Source: Dendrolimus kikuchii (Eukaryota > Arthropoda > Insecta > Lepidoptera > Lasiocampidae). From it: a stretch of DNA of 64,000 nucleotides. How positions within the stretch are numbered: the first letter of the stretch is position 1; each line of letters starts with the position of its first letter. Positions 1 to 10,876 of this stretch are shown one piece after another. The stretch lies in contig CM034388.1 in NCBI GenBank assembly GCA_019925095.2, positions 27,844,934 to 27,908,933 on the forward strand, read 5' to 3'. The notes under the pieces were generated by a model. That model worked only from the letters and a program-made list of their open reading frames with translations, did not search any database and was not told the DNA's origin. A program made the translations under genes and the position numbers.

Positions 1-1230
1 GAAACTAAAAAGTTTCTTTAAACATCGGGGAGTACAGAAATTGAAAAGGATATTTAAATTGAAGAAATATTTTTTTACGAATAAGATTACACAGCTGGTA
101 AGTTAAGATTTACAAGTACAAATAGCGCAGCTCAAGCAACTACAACATTTTTGTAATGATTGTATGTCTTAAAGACATTCAATTATAACAAGGTGTTATG
201 TTACATAACACCTGTAAAATACCATGTTTTATGCAAAATAAAATAATTCATATTCCATAAGTTTTTTTTTTGTTTAACATCCTTAGTAGTATAGTATTTA
301 GTTCCTTTGTCTGTTATTATACATTCTTTAGAACATAAAAATGGCAGTTTTGTTGACGAGTTTTTATCTTAAGCTACTTTTTCTCCTGAGATAATGTTAT
401 TGACTGTTTCACGCAGATGTCGCGATGAGTTGAATGCCTTATTTGTGATGTGATATTGTTAATAATTGGTGATGAAGTTAAATATTGACAGATAAAGTAT
501 GTATATACAGTAATGTATGATTTTTAAGCGATTTCATTTCGCTACCATTGAAGGTTTCTGTATATAAAAAATCTAATTGAGGTTTTATATAAGTAACATA
601 GAGCTGCTTTCTAGGGTTTATCACGCGGTGTAGCCGCGGGGAAAACCATAGTTACGAATAAATGTAAATCATCCTAAAGTACAAGTCTAGAGCGGCAAAA
701 CACCCGCCAGTCGGCGTAAAGACCGCGAACCGCGAACGTCGCGTTCCTATTATAAATAACATTATTCACTCGAAAAAATAAAAATGTAACTGGCCGAATT
801 TACATTGAAAACATAATGACTGGAAGTGTTATTATTATTAATCTGTGCTGGAAAAATGGGGCGGGATATTTAAATATTAAATAATAAGTGTTGTTTTTAA
901 ATATCCAATGTATTATTGTGTCAGTGAAAATTAGTGCTCAAAAATAAGTTATTAATGGTGTGGTAAGATTTTCAATATGCGAGGTGATCTTGGAAAAGTT
1001 TTTATAACTCATATTATAAAAGTTTTGGCATTTAAATTAATATTTTGATGTGTAATTTTTAGCGTATAATTTACAACTTGTCTTCTTTATCTTCTTAACT
1101 AATGTCGCCGTATATTACGGCAGCTATCCTATTTTCCAGTATAAAAAATCTATGTTAAAATATTTAGCCACTGGCAAAATCAATATCTATAGCGTGAAAA
1201 CTTTCTTTAAAATAATTATAGTATATCTGT
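1..1230. other. AT-rich intergenic stretch, no gene seen
   Basis: No coding pattern is visible in either strand and no family repeated elsewhere in the window is clear. A short GC-rich patch near 615-650 (CACGCGGTGTAGCCGCGG) resembles the hairpin-bearing ends of the Helitron-like fragments further along, but no CTAG terminus is present, so it is not called. Confidence 0.6.
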
Positions 1231-1237
1231 TATTATG

Positions 1238-1345
1238 ATATATAAATTATATTACTGTAAACTTTCATCAAAATCCGTTCAATAGTTTTTGCACAAAATG
1301 TCTTATTAATAATAGTAGTTCACGATTTACAGGTTACGAAGTATG
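1238..1345 (-). repeat. Helitron-like repeat fragment
   Basis: The stretch around TTTCATCAAAATCCGTTCA is shared with the fragment near 25650-25690 and has the same wording as the inner part of the CTAG-ended repeats. Only the interior survives and both ends are lost. 1346-1807 after it holds nothing recognisable. Confidence 0.35.
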
Positions 1346-1807
1346 TATGTTATGAAATAAGCTGTTTATTTTTCACTTTACATTATATTACAATATGAAT
1401 ATATCCTATTACCTCTTTTTTATTTTCTCTCAACGACTATACTTGAACATTCTTAAAAAAATATTTTAAGAAAGTAACAAGTCGTGATCAAGCTTGAAGC
1501 TTACATACTTTGAGTTTCAAGTAAGCTCTTACTTTAAGCTTTCTTGGAAGTTCCAAACATGTCAATGTTGTATAAATTTCTTATTAACCCCTCCTTATTT
1601 CGCTGTAATATTTTATGATAATACAAACATGTTCAGCCATTTTCCATTACCATAGTATAAGTAATTAGGGATATTCCCAAGCCAAGACTTTAAAAATTAA
1701 CCCTAGTTTATTGGGACGACAAGCATTCGTTCAGGTTATATTGCATAATTTTTTGTCTTAGCACTATTTGTCCTCGAAGAATTTAATTCATTTTACCCCA
1801 ATAACCA

Positions 1808-2073
1808 TCCCAGGCAAGCGCACGCGTCCCAAACTCAAAGGGCGCGGGTTCGATCCTGGCTGGAACGCACGCATCACTTAAGCAGTTTTTTGACCTAATT
1901 ACCACGTTCTAACAAAAGTGAAAGAAAACATCGTGATGCAACCTGCATATCGATATAGCCAATGTGACAAACCTGCCAAGCCGCCTTGGATAAGCGTGGC
2001 GGGTATACTGTCTGTTCTTCCTATAATGGGAGGTCCGAGGCCCGAATGCAGCAGTAGGACATTTATGGGCTGT
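1808..2073 (+). mobile_element. SINE B (tRNA-derived), slightly 5'-truncated
   Basis: A tRNA-like head carries a B box (GGTTCGATCC) near 1848. The body is the conserved lepidopteran-type sequence (CCGCCTTGGATAAGCGTGGC) and it ends at GGGCTGTTATT. It is the same family as the complete copy at 25210-25515. The A box is damaged, so Pol III transcription is unlikely now. The apparent open frame at 1918-2157 is an accident of this repeat. Confidence 0.8.
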
Positions 2074-2082
2074 TATTTTTAT

Positions 2083-2870
2083 TGTATGTCTTTAAAGACC
2101 ACGGGCCATAAAAAAAAACCGACTCCAAAAACTAAAAAACTAAAAAGTATAAAATAACTTATTTCTAAAGCTATTATTATTAATATATGTTATCTAAAAC
2201 ATCTTGAAGTCGGTGCTTTTATTAATATATATTATCTAAAACATCTTAAAGTCGTTGCTTAGTAATTTTCAAAAAAATATAGTAATTTTTATGTTTTACT
2301 TTGCATCGACTTCAAGATGTTTTAGATAATATATATTAATAATAACAGTTTTAGAAATAAGTTATTGTATACTTTTTAGTTTTTGAAGTCGGTTTTTGTA
2401 AACGAAGTTTTTCTATTTTATTTGTTACTGTTTAGTGTCTAGCTATATATGGGTAGACCTACGAAAGGTGCCTTGGTGCTCCTTAAAAAATATAGGTCCC
2501 AAGAAACGGGAACAAAAAAATGTTCGTAAAATGAAAACTACTGGGCCAAACTATGTTAAATTTTTAGGGGACCAAATGGCAACTATTCCGCATCAAACTA
2601 AACAAGAATCACGTAAATTGGATTATAAATCTCGGAGTAATCGATGAACATACATAAAAAAAGCAAAAAAAAAAAAAAAAAAAGATCCCGACGAATTGCG
2701 AACCTCCTCCTTTTTTTGAAGTCGGTTAAAAATGGCCCGAACATTTGGAGGGCTTGCGTGGGACCATGGTGAGACCAACACGTCGAGGCCCCTTGACAAA
2801 TTTAATCTAAATGTGGCTTGACACCGACCGGCGATTATCCTTGTCTACACCATTTAATAATTATTATTGA
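2083..2870 (+). mobile_element. Repeat M, split by a foldback element
   Basis: 2083-2109 (CTTTAAAGACCACGGGCCAT) and 2731-2870 (AATGGCCCGAACATTTGGAG onward) are the two halves of one repeat. The same repeat is uninterrupted at 63903-64000 at the window's end. The body may be the 3' part of a LINE or SINE; its class is not recognised. Confidence 0.65.
2110..2730 (+). mobile_element. Foldback DNA element (AACCGACTTC termini), copy 1
   Basis: Ends are short inverted repeats (AAACCGACT... and ...GAAGTCGGTT). The first half (about 2110-2400) is an AT-rich foldback whose two arms both contain ATTATCTAAAACATCTT or its complement. The second half is a unique module containing CCAAATGGCAACTATTCCGC. 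Copies of the same organisation lie at 10877-11590 and 38712-39465. No transposase is encoded, so it is probably non-autonomous. Superfamily is uncertain. Confidence 0.7.
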
Positions 2871-3205
2871 CCATCCCGATTTTCGGGATAGAAGTATTCT
2901 ACATCATTTGAATGACAAGCGGGTGCTTTAGCCACAGACTATCTATGTTAAAAAGGTGTTTGTCCCATTTGATTGAATACACCTTACTTTAATGTATATT
3001 TAATTAAGTATTGAATAGAGATGTGGACAAATACTATTACTATTACAATAAATTCTCATGTTTATTAATACATGAAAAAGAACAGGCCATAAAATAACAT
3101 TGTCTAAACCTCATTGGACACATTATTTTTATATGATTTGATTCTTTAAGTTTTTGATTTTATTTTGTTTTTTTAGGTCATGTCAAACTGTCAAAGAAAA
3201 TATAA
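2871..3205. other. Unannotated stretch
   Basis: AT-rich sequence without a supported gene or a recognised repeat. Confidence 0.5.
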
Positions 3206-3570
3206 TCATTAATATTATACGTGAAACAAAAACTGTGTACCCCTTTATATGAAAATTGCGCGGACGGAGGAGTATGAAATTTCGCACACTTATAGTTTAT
3301 ATAGAGAAGGAGTGCAGAATTCTATTTTTTTTAAATTATGCATAAAAAATACATTAAATCAATAAAAAAATACATTACACACACTACCATGAATTTGACA
3401 CACACTCGCATATATACTCTTTTGTTTATTGTTAAAGTCACATTAACAGTGTGGCCTTGGCGATATCTGTGATTATAGAAGTATAGTCGTTGACAACAGA
3501 ACCTTAATAATGTTCAACCTTATAATGTAAATTAATTATGGTCGAATTTCGACCACTGGGCGACCACAAG
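3206..3570 (+). mobile_element. Non-autonomous Helitron D, copy 1
   Basis: It begins with TC after A, as Helitrons do, and carries a near-terminal palindrome (GGTCGAATTTCGACC) about ten bases before the 3' end. Here the end reads CAAG followed by T instead of the CTAG seen in the 9959-10320 copy. It encodes nothing. A rolling-circle Rep/helicase would have to act in trans. Confidence 0.7.
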
Positions 3571-3998
3571 TAAAACATGTTAATTTAATCGCTATATTGA
3601 AATATAGTCTGCTAGCCATACATATTATACAAATATCTTACATTTAATATCATGACAGAAATAATCACTATAATGAATAATTAATGCTCTATTTGACTCC
3701 TTATACAAAGTTATAACGTCATAAGTTTGTAGCGCTCCTACGAAATCCCAAGAGGCTACGACGTTTTGTGAGATTATAAGAAGTATTTCACTTGATTTCA
3801 TTGTCTGCTCTCCTATTGTTTAATATGAATTTTCTCCCTTCGTTTTCGTTAAAATCACTATAAAACATTACAAACCATGAGAAAAGTTTATATTTTGCGA
3901 GATTTGGGTTGGGCTATAGCAATGGCAATTTTTATGTATTATTTGAGATACAAAGTGAATTTTGGGTGATTATGAAAAAAATAACCACGAAGATTTTT
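3571..3998. other. Unannotated stretch
   Basis: No supported coding sequence. No family repeated in the window is seen here. Confidence 0.5.
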
Positions 3999-4311
3999 TT
4001 TTTTATTGCAGGAGATCTGAAGACAGGCAGACGGCCCACTTGCTGGAAAGCGGTTACCATCGCCTATGACCATTTGCAACACCAAAGGTGCTACAAATGC
4101 GCTGCTGCTCTCTTAAAGGAGACTGGAACCTGGTCACTAATGCCGGAACACAACTCAAGGTTGATATGGCGGCATACTTTAGACCAGGGGTGGCAGCTAT
4201 CCAGTCGGGCAAAAGTGCCCTACCACCTGGCTGTGGGTTGTTAAGTCACCTCTTACGACAGGCCGCCCGGCCGCAGGAAATTGTATTCTTTCTCCGTTCC
4301 TGCACGGATAA
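3999..4311 (-). mobile_element. Family A retroposon, full length
   Basis: On the minus strand it starts at TATCCGTGCAGGAACGG and ends at CTCCTGCAATAAAAAAA, so it has a fixed 5' start, an AATAAA signal and a poly-A tail. No tRNA A/B box is seen, which leaves it SINE-like or the 3' piece of an unseen LINE. The open frames at 3909-4393 are accidents of this repeat. Confidence 0.8.
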
Positions 4312-4475
4312 AAAAACTAAAAAGACTAAGGCTTCCCTTCGTTTCCGCCTTAACCTTCTGACCTATATTTTAAAAAATCGGATATATTCTTAAAAAATAA
4401 AAGTGCCACATAACTAACCCGAGATTTATTTCGTTGCGTCATTAGCGAAAATTTTAGTTTCATGAATCTGCAATA

Positions 4476-4789
4476 TCTATATATTAATACGTGAAGCAAA
4501 AACTTTGTACCCCTTTTTACGAAAATTGCGCAGACGGAGGAGTATGAAATTTCACACACTTATAGTTTACATAGAGAAGAAGCGACGGATGCTAATATTT
4601 TTTTAAGATTATGCATAAAAAACACATTAAATCAATTAAAAAAAAATATTACACACTCCCATGTATTTGACACACACACGCATATATACTCTTTTGTTTA
4701 TTGTTAAAGTCAAATTAACAGTGTAGCCTTGGCGAAATCTGTGATTATAGAGGTATAGTCTTCGTCATTAATTATTATGGTCGAATTTA
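4476..4789 (+). mobile_element. Non-autonomous Helitron D, copy 2, 3'-truncated
   Basis: It starts TCTATATATTAATACGTGAAG and follows copy 1 closely, but an internal deletion of the part before the hairpin and loss of the terminus after TCGAATTT leave no CTAG. The preceding 4312-4475 holds nothing recognisable. Confidence 0.65.
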
Positions 4790-4908
4790 GTTTTTAGTTT
4801 AGTTACTTATTTTAATTGTTTTTTTTTTTAATTTAGCGTTATTTAAGCTCTCTGAGTGTAAACTACCAAGCTCATGAAATAAACAATTTCATAAAAAATT
4901 ATACCAGA

Positions 4909-4950
4909 CTAGTTTTTGCTTGCGGCTCCGTTCGCGTTAATGTACATTTT
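4909..4950 (-). mobile_element. Helitron-like 3' end fragment
   Basis: CTAG is followed by a short GC-rich hairpin sequence (GCTTGCGGCTCCGTTCGCG). Only the terminus can be recognised. 4951-5227 beyond it shows nothing. Confidence 0.35.
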
Positions 4951-5227
4951 GTCATAGGATGTTTTCTTTTGCGGAATTGTATATTTTTTCTGGATGAGAA
5001 TGACGTAACGTCATCTAGCGAAGATGATAGAAATAATGATGTGAGCAACACATTTATAGCGCTGTCATTCTCGATGTCATGACGATGTATTTCTTAGTGA
5101 ATTTCAACAATGGCACCAATGAAATGCAATGGGAGTGCATTTTTTTTTGTTTATATTCATCTATTCCTCGGGAATAGTACCTTTTTCGGGATAAGACCTA
5201 CCCTATGTCCTTCTCTATAGAAAAAAA

Positions 5228-5540
5228 ATCCTGCAGAAACGGAGAAGGAATACTGATTCCTGCAGCGGGGCGGCCTGTCGTAACAGGCGACAAAACAACA
5301 CCACAGCCAGGTGGTAGGGTATTTGCCCAACTGGAAAGCTACCACCCCTGGTCTAAAGTATGCCACCATAACAACTTTGAGTTGCGTTCCGGCATCAGTG
5401 GCCAGATTTCAGTTTCTCCTTCAAGGCCGGCAATGCATTGGCAGCAGCTCTGGTATTGCTAATGTCCATAGGCGACGGTAACCACTTTCCATCACAGTTG
5501 GACCGTCAGATTGTCTGCTGAGCTTCAGCAATAAAACAAA
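5228..5540 (+). mobile_element. Family A retroposon, diverged, full length
   Basis: It runs from a damaged start (TCCTGCAGAAACGGAG) to AGCAATAAAACAAAAT. It is more diverged than most copies, with an altered middle near 5420-5460. A second family A copy follows in the same orientation with almost no gap, making a tandem pair. Confidence 0.7.
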
Positions 5541-5542
5541 AT

Positions 5543-5745
5543 AGAAGTGGTAGGGCATTGGCCCGAATGGATGACTACCACCTCTAGTTTAAAGTATGTC
5601 GCTTTCACAACCAAGCCAAGTAATTTAGAGAGCGGCAGCACATTAGTAGCATCTTTGGTGTTACAAATGTCCATAGGCGATGGTAACCGCTTTCCATCAG
5701 GTGGGCCGTCTGCCTATCTGCTGAAATCTTGCAATAAAATGAACC
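5543..5745 (+). mobile_element. Family A retroposon, short class
   Basis: Starts at GTGGTAGGGCATTGGCC and ends at TTGCAATAAAATG. This is the same internal start used by five other short copies in the window (see 23213, 26470, 29015, 55483, 59848). Confidence 0.65.
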
Positions 5746-5774
5746 GTGATGGTTGCTTAATTTTATAACGAATG

Positions 5775-5985
5775 TTTATTGTTTTAATTTGCTTTGTGGA
5801 GCTAAGCCGTGGCATCACTTACAGGTACTTGCGGAAGATCAGCGTTGATTGTGAAACTAGCAATATACTGAGCAAGAGTCTTTTTAGGACATCACAATGT
5901 TACATATATTATCATGTAAGACTTTTTGTATCTTGTCCTAAATAAATATTTGTTCTTTCTTTCTTCTTCTTTCTTTAAGTATTTA
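5775..5985 (+). mobile_element. LINE 3' end with TTTC-type tail
   Basis: Contains a polyadenylation-like CCTAAATAAATA followed by a pyrimidine microsatellite (TTCTTTCTTTCTTC). It is related to 9290-9485 in the final part (TGTCCTAAATAAA) and to 22690-22870 further upstream. No coding part remains. Confidence 0.55.
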
Positions 5986-6589
5986 AGGGTTGAAAGCGTC
6001 ACAAACAAACTCACACCTCTTTTATAATATTAGTTATGATAATCAACATACATCACGCATACATTTTATTTTTTATATACACGAACCATTCCTAATGCAT
6101 AAATTAGGGTGAAACTGTTGTTGCTAGACGAATGACCTTATTTCTTTTACACACTAACGTTGTTATTAGGCTGTAATCAGGCGTTGTTGGTTTGCCAGTT
6201 ATTCCCAAGTGCCACCATAAAAGACGACTACGTACTTTTCTAGGGTCCTTGATTTTATTACCTTACAAATATCATATTTACCTCTTACGATATTTGTAAT
6301 ATAACACACATATTCTAATCACCATAATTCAAAGAACGTAATACTCGTAACTTAATAAAAAAACTTTTAAAGTTGCCAACAAAATATTTCCAACCCTTTT
6401 CAGGTTCTTACTCTACTTTTATCGCCAGTTCCAATAAACTAAAAACCTTTCATATTAAACTTTTTTGCAGTACAAGTTTTTCTACCCTCGTAACCCACAT
6501 TACTGTACAATGTAATCTTGTTCAGAGCCTTAAAAGAAATATAAAGTATCTAACTTTATGGAGCTTTTAACTTTGAAAGGGGTATTTGG
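5986..6589. other. Unannotated stretch
   Basis: AT-rich. A small open frame at 6373-6570 has no recognisable motif and is not supported as a gene. Confidence 0.5.
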
Positions 6590-6935
6590 TTTTCGGAAGA
6601 ATAGATCAAAGGCAGACGTCGCTCTACCCTTAAAAAATAAAAATCAATTATGAATCTAAACCATCCCGGGATACGCTCAAACACACGAAAAAAATGGCAA
6701 AATCTTGGAAACCGATTGCAGCGTCACCTATCGGGACCAATTGTTTATCAAAATTCTCGCATCCACTTGAACAAACACAAAAAATTTCATCAAACTCAGT
6801 CCTACCGTTTAGGAGTTTAGCGGCGTCAACTACCGGGTGTAATCGTGGATCTAAACCATCACGGGCCCACTTGAACACATGCAAAAATAATTTCACCTAA
6901 ATCCTGAAACCCGATTGCAGCGCCACGAAGATTTC
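6590..6935. repeat. Internally repeated Helitron-like fragment
   Basis: Versions of ATCTAAACCATC and GATTGCAGCGYCAC recur about every 120-190 bases at 6655, 6715, 6850 and 6910, showing partial internal duplication. The same wording (CCGATTCCAGCGCC) occurs at 39890, beside a CTAG end. Both overlapping open frames here are repeat-derived. Confidence 0.45.
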
Positions 6936-7104
6936 TCGAAACCCCCTGGTTCGAGAAATCTTATGTATCCCATGTACACATGGGGGTAGAGAAGGTCAAA
7001 AATCGTCAAAATCATCCTTACGTTATTAATAAATAATAATTAATTAGTTAAAATAATAACATATTAATTAATAAAAGTTAATTATTGTATTAATGTATTA
7101 ATTA

Positions 7105-7601
7105 CATACATACATACATAACTTTACTCCAGTTGCCTTGCGGGGTAGGCATGAACAACAGAGCGCCATTTAGGCTTATTCTTACACACATCACTTGCTT
7201 CTTTGATATTCATAACTCTTGTTATGCACGCTTGTCTGTTCTTAAGGCTCCTGACATCACCTTCTGCTAGTACACGATCAATTTGATCATGGAAGGTGTG
7301 TCGTGGCCTTCCACGACTTCTGCATCCATCCTCTTTTGCATTGTATATCTGTTTAGTCATTCTTTTATCAAGCATTATTTCCACATGCCCAAACCACCGG
7401 AGCATTCCTTTCCTTACCTTCACCCCGACACTCTCTTTTAGACCAACTGTCTTTCTTACTTCGGTATTACGAACGCGGTCCGCGAGCGTCACTCCGCAGA
7501 TTTTGCGCAGTGCTCGCATCTCGACCGCGTTTACTTTCATCCTCTCTCTTCCATACGTGAGCGTAGGTACCAACACCGCGTTGTATATGGCAAGCTGGGC
7601 C
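7105..7601 (-). mobile_element. TATG-tailed LINE, 5'-truncated (RT C-terminal)
   Basis: The minus strand encodes about 159 residues of the carboxy end of a non-LTR retrotransposon polyprotein: VPTLTYG, LRWFGHVE and GRPRHTFHD in that order, typical of the region after the RT thumb. It ends in YPARQLE and a short TATG microsatellite tail. A perfect 12-bp TSD, ATGTATTAATTA, lies at 7093-7104 and 7602-7613. Relative to the 35332 copy it has a small deletion after LTYG. Clade is probably RTE-like, not proven. It is a dead copy. Confidence 0.85.
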
Positions 7602-7795
7602 ATGTATTAATTAATATATTAATTAATAATAACTAATTAATAATTAAAAATGTCAGTTGCATGAATAAAACAGTTGAATAGTTTCACCTTGGAATTCACT
7701 AAGGTTTTAATCTATTCGACTGATAACATTTATGTGATTATTGAAAAATCGGCCCTGAATAGTGTAAATTATTTTCAAAATTGTGTATATATATA

Positions 7796-8119
7796 AGTGT
7801 CGGGGTGAAGGTAAGGGAAGGAATGCTCCAGTGGTTCGGGCATGTGGAAAGAATGCATGATGAAAGAATGACTAAACAGATATACAATGCAGAAGTCGTG
7901 GAAGGCCACGACACACCTTCCATGATCAAATTGATCGTGTACTAGCGGAGGGTGATGTCAGGAGCCTTAAGAACAGACGAGCGTGCATGACAAGAGTTAC
8001 GAATGTCAAAGAAGCAAGTGAGGTGAGTAAGAATGGGCCTAAATGGCGCTCTGTTGTTCGTGCCTACCCCGCAAGGGAACTGGCGTGAAGTTATGTATGT
8101 ATGTATGTATGTATGTATA
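7796..8119 (+). mobile_element. TATG-tailed LINE, 5'-truncated
   Basis: Starts within the GVKVRKGM segment and runs to a longer TATG tail. A deletion removes the bases between the ATACAATGC and GAAGTCGTGG parts seen in other copies, breaking the frame. The flanking TATATAA could be a short TSD but is ambiguous in this AT-rich context. Confidence 0.75.
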
Positions 8120-8444
8120 TAATGTGCCAAAAGGATCTTCTAAGGAAAAACAGTGTATAAAGAGCCAATGCACATTCTAGCAAAAGAAACAGTAAAACAC
8201 AAATAAAAAATTACATCACAATGCGAGCCAAATGTTTGTCAGTGAATATATCGGTATACATTTGCGTGAACGCTGCACGAGATACGGGAATAGACGTCAT
8301 TTGGCCGGATTTCGCGGGTAAATAAATCTGGCCGCCTCTTAAAATATCATTAAAGTCAATCGAGATCCTTGGCAGGTGTGGAAATCGAAAATTTCGCAAG
8401 TTCATCGGTATTATTTTACTACATTTAAAATATGCATACATCTA
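8120..8444. other. Unannotated stretch
   Basis: No repeat family of the window is recognised. The minus-strand open frame at 8211-8441 (76 residues) has no known motif. Confidence 0.45.
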
Positions 8445-8737
8445 TCCGTGCAGGAACGGAGAAAGAGTACAATATCTGCGGCGACAAAACAACCCACAGC
8501 CAGGTGATAGGGTACTTGCCCGACTGGATGGCTACTAACCCTGGTCAAAGTATGCCGCCATAGCAACTATTGACTTGCGTTCCGGCATTAGTGATCAGAG
8601 TCCAGTCTTCCTTGAGAGAGCAGCAGCGCATTTGTAGGAACTTTGGTGTTGCAAACGTACATAGGCGATGGTAACCGCTTTCCATCAAGTGTGCCGTCTG
8701 CCTGTCTGCTGAACTCAAGCAATAAAAAAAAGTTTAA
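8445..8737 (+). mobile_element. Family A retroposon, full-length start, internal deletion
   Basis: Begins CTATCCGTGCAGGAACGG. A deletion removes the GGCCGGGCGGCCTGTCG block present in other copies. Ends AGCAATAAAAAAAA. Confidence 0.75.
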
Positions 8738-8887
8738 TATATTGTGACATAAAACTCTGCTCTCTTCCAGAAGCAAAATCCATACTTAATAAATGGTTAA
8801 ACCTATGTTATATAATCCTGTGTTAGTGACATTTCACAGAGTGCCTAATGGTGCCATCCTTTTGATAAAATGTACTATTTTATATAA

Positions 8888-9131
8888 TAATAGCTTCTGC
8901 CCGCAATTTCGTCCGCGTAGAATAGTGGAAAAACCCCCCGATTTTGAAACATTCTTCATTGGTGCTCCGCTCCTATTAGTCTTAGCGTAATAATATATAG
9001 CCTATATATAGCCTTCATCGATAAATGGGCTATCTAACACTGAAATAAACTTTCAAATCAGACCAGTACTTCCTGAGATTAGCGCGTTCAAACAAACAAA
9101 CTCTTCAGCTTTATACATTAGTATAAGATAT
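8888..9131 (-). mobile_element. Helitron-like element, decayed
   Basis: On the minus strand it ends in the CGCGGACGAAATTGCGGGC hairpin type that precedes the CTAG terminus in related copies (17034, 24939). The terminal bases are mutated (TATT instead of CTAG). The inner end near 9115 has the frequent TTATACATTAGTATA motif. Confidence 0.45.
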
Positions 9132-9289
9132 GTACCTATACTATGTATACATATGTGTAATGTATATATACACATACATATTATTATAACCACCTTATGT
9201 ACATGCTAGAAGTATTATGTTTTAATGATTATCCTTATGTAATGTATTTTTAATTAATGTTATGTATTATTAATTTATTCTATTGTTAT

Positions 9290-9485
9290 TATGTATATGC
9301 ATTTATGTATTTTATAAACATGCAGGTGACGTACATACACACCGAGGCAAATGGTAAAAGCCTCTGTCAAACGCACCTTAGCACCGACAATATTATATTA
9401 TATTGATGCAGTTGTCTTTTATTTTACTGAGTATTGTTAACATGTTTATTTGTCCTAAATAAAATAATTCTTTCTTTCTTTCTTC
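9290..9485 (+). mobile_element. LINE 3' end with TTTC tail
   Basis: TGTCCTAAATAAAATAATTC followed by a TTTC microsatellite. It matches the end of the 5775-5985 copy. The upstream part includes CCTCTGTCAAACGCACCTTA. No protein-coding part remains. 9132-9289 before it is low-complexity AT sequence. Confidence 0.5.
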
Positions 9486-9659
9486 TTTACAATACAGAAT
9501 TTTATTTTTAGTGTGGGTGCCATAGTTAACCGAACCATTTATATTGTGTAATGTTAATAATTATGTCAATAATACTACTAATAATGTAAATGTAAAAACT
9601 TTTGGAAAATATATTGAATTGATTATTAATCTATGGTTCTATGTATTATATCCATTCTC

Positions 9660-9916
9660 ACGGCAGGAAGCAGGGAAACGTCGAGGCGGGAAGTGGGCAA
9701 GCGTCAGTATGTAAACCCCATGTATTTTAACGCCTGCTCTTTGACGGCCTCTGCGGTTAAGTGGGTTGAGCTTTGGTCGGCCTAAACCAGACCATAATAA
9801 ATAACGGAGAAAATTCGTTGCAAAAATTTACCATACCAGGAATCGAACCCGGAGCCTCTGCGTTGCAGTAAAGTAAGTCGTCAAAGGCTTAGCCCGCTCA
9901 ACCACGGAGGTCATCA
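9660..9916 (-). mobile_element. SINE L (tRNA-derived)
   Basis: The minus strand begins with a tRNA-like head: an A-box-like GTGGTTGAGCGGGCT and a perfect B box GGTTCGATTCC. The body then includes TTATGGTCTGG. A second copy lies at 30965-31200. It is a different family from SINE B: the anticodon-side sequence and the body do not match. Confidence 0.75.
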
Positions 9917-9958
9917 ATCTGTACTTACCTCACATAAATGAAACCATAATTAAAATTA

Positions 9959-10320
9959 CTAGTGGTCGCCCGTGGTCGAAATTCGACCATAAATATTAAT
10001 TTAAATTATAAGTTTGAACATTAATAAGATTCTGTTGTCAAAGACTTATACTTCTATAATCACAGATTTCGCTAAGGCTACACTGTTGATATGACTTTAA
10101 CAATAAACATACGAGTATATATGCGTATGTGTGTCAAATACATGGTTGTGTGTGTAATGTTTTTTTATTGATTTAATGTAATTTTTATGCATAATTTTTA
10201 AAAAATATTAGCATTTTGCACTCCTTCTCTATATAAACTATAAGTGTGCGAAATTTCATACTTCTTGCAATTGTCGCAAAAAGGGGTACAAAGTTTTTGC
10301 TGTGTTTTTGCTTCACATAT
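9959..10320 (-). mobile_element. Non-autonomous Helitron D, copy 3, intact 3' end
   Basis: On the minus strand it ends GGTCGAATTTCGACC, a short spacer, then CTAG followed by T, the classic Helitron terminus with its subterminal hairpin. This copy establishes the class for the copies at 3206 and 4476. The 5' end near 10320 is less clear because of ATCA repeats. Confidence 0.75.
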
Positions 10321-10876
10321 CATCAATCAATCAATCAAAAATCCAACTGCGATACAGACAACAAACAGACTGTACCGAAAATAATCGTGTTCAAGGAAAA
10401 TGTGGGTGGAAATGCGTTTACAAAGGTTATAAGATTGGTAAGTAATAATAATTCATAATTCGTTGTAAGATTGTTTTTTCTCGTAGATATTAAAAGCGTA
10501 GGAAATTAAAACCAGTTGAGCCTGATTGAAAATATTCTAGTATTCAAATATTCTTTGCTTAGTAAATAAATTACGGCGGTAGGCGCGTAATTTATAACTT
10601 GGTTCGCTATGTGGTTTTGTTCGTGTTCGTATTATAGTAGATTGTTACACAAGGGATGAAAGTGACCTTTTTAGGGACGAGAAGGTTCGTTGGTGGTAAT
10701 AGTTCGAGTGCCTAAATAGGTCTTTCACCCGAGGAAAACACTGCTTTTCATTTCAAACATGAGGAAAGTAAATAAAAACTGATTAGTTAATCAAACAAAA
10801 CTACTTCTCTAATAAAATCATGCGTTAAATCCATATCCAAATCTGATAAACTCATTTAATAAGTCAAGTCATTTTC
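10321..10876. other. Unannotated stretch
   Basis: Begins with ATCA microrepeats (10320-10340). The small plus-strand open frame at 10246-10458 straddles the Helitron edge and is not a supported gene. Confidence 0.5.

Noticed and set aside
3909..4393. Two overlapping open frames of 100-111 codons
   Set aside because: Both are translations of a family A retroposon; equivalent frames recur in other copies only because the DNA is repeated.
9840..9916. tRNA gene on the minus strand
   Set aside because: It is the head of SINE L, repeated at 30965.
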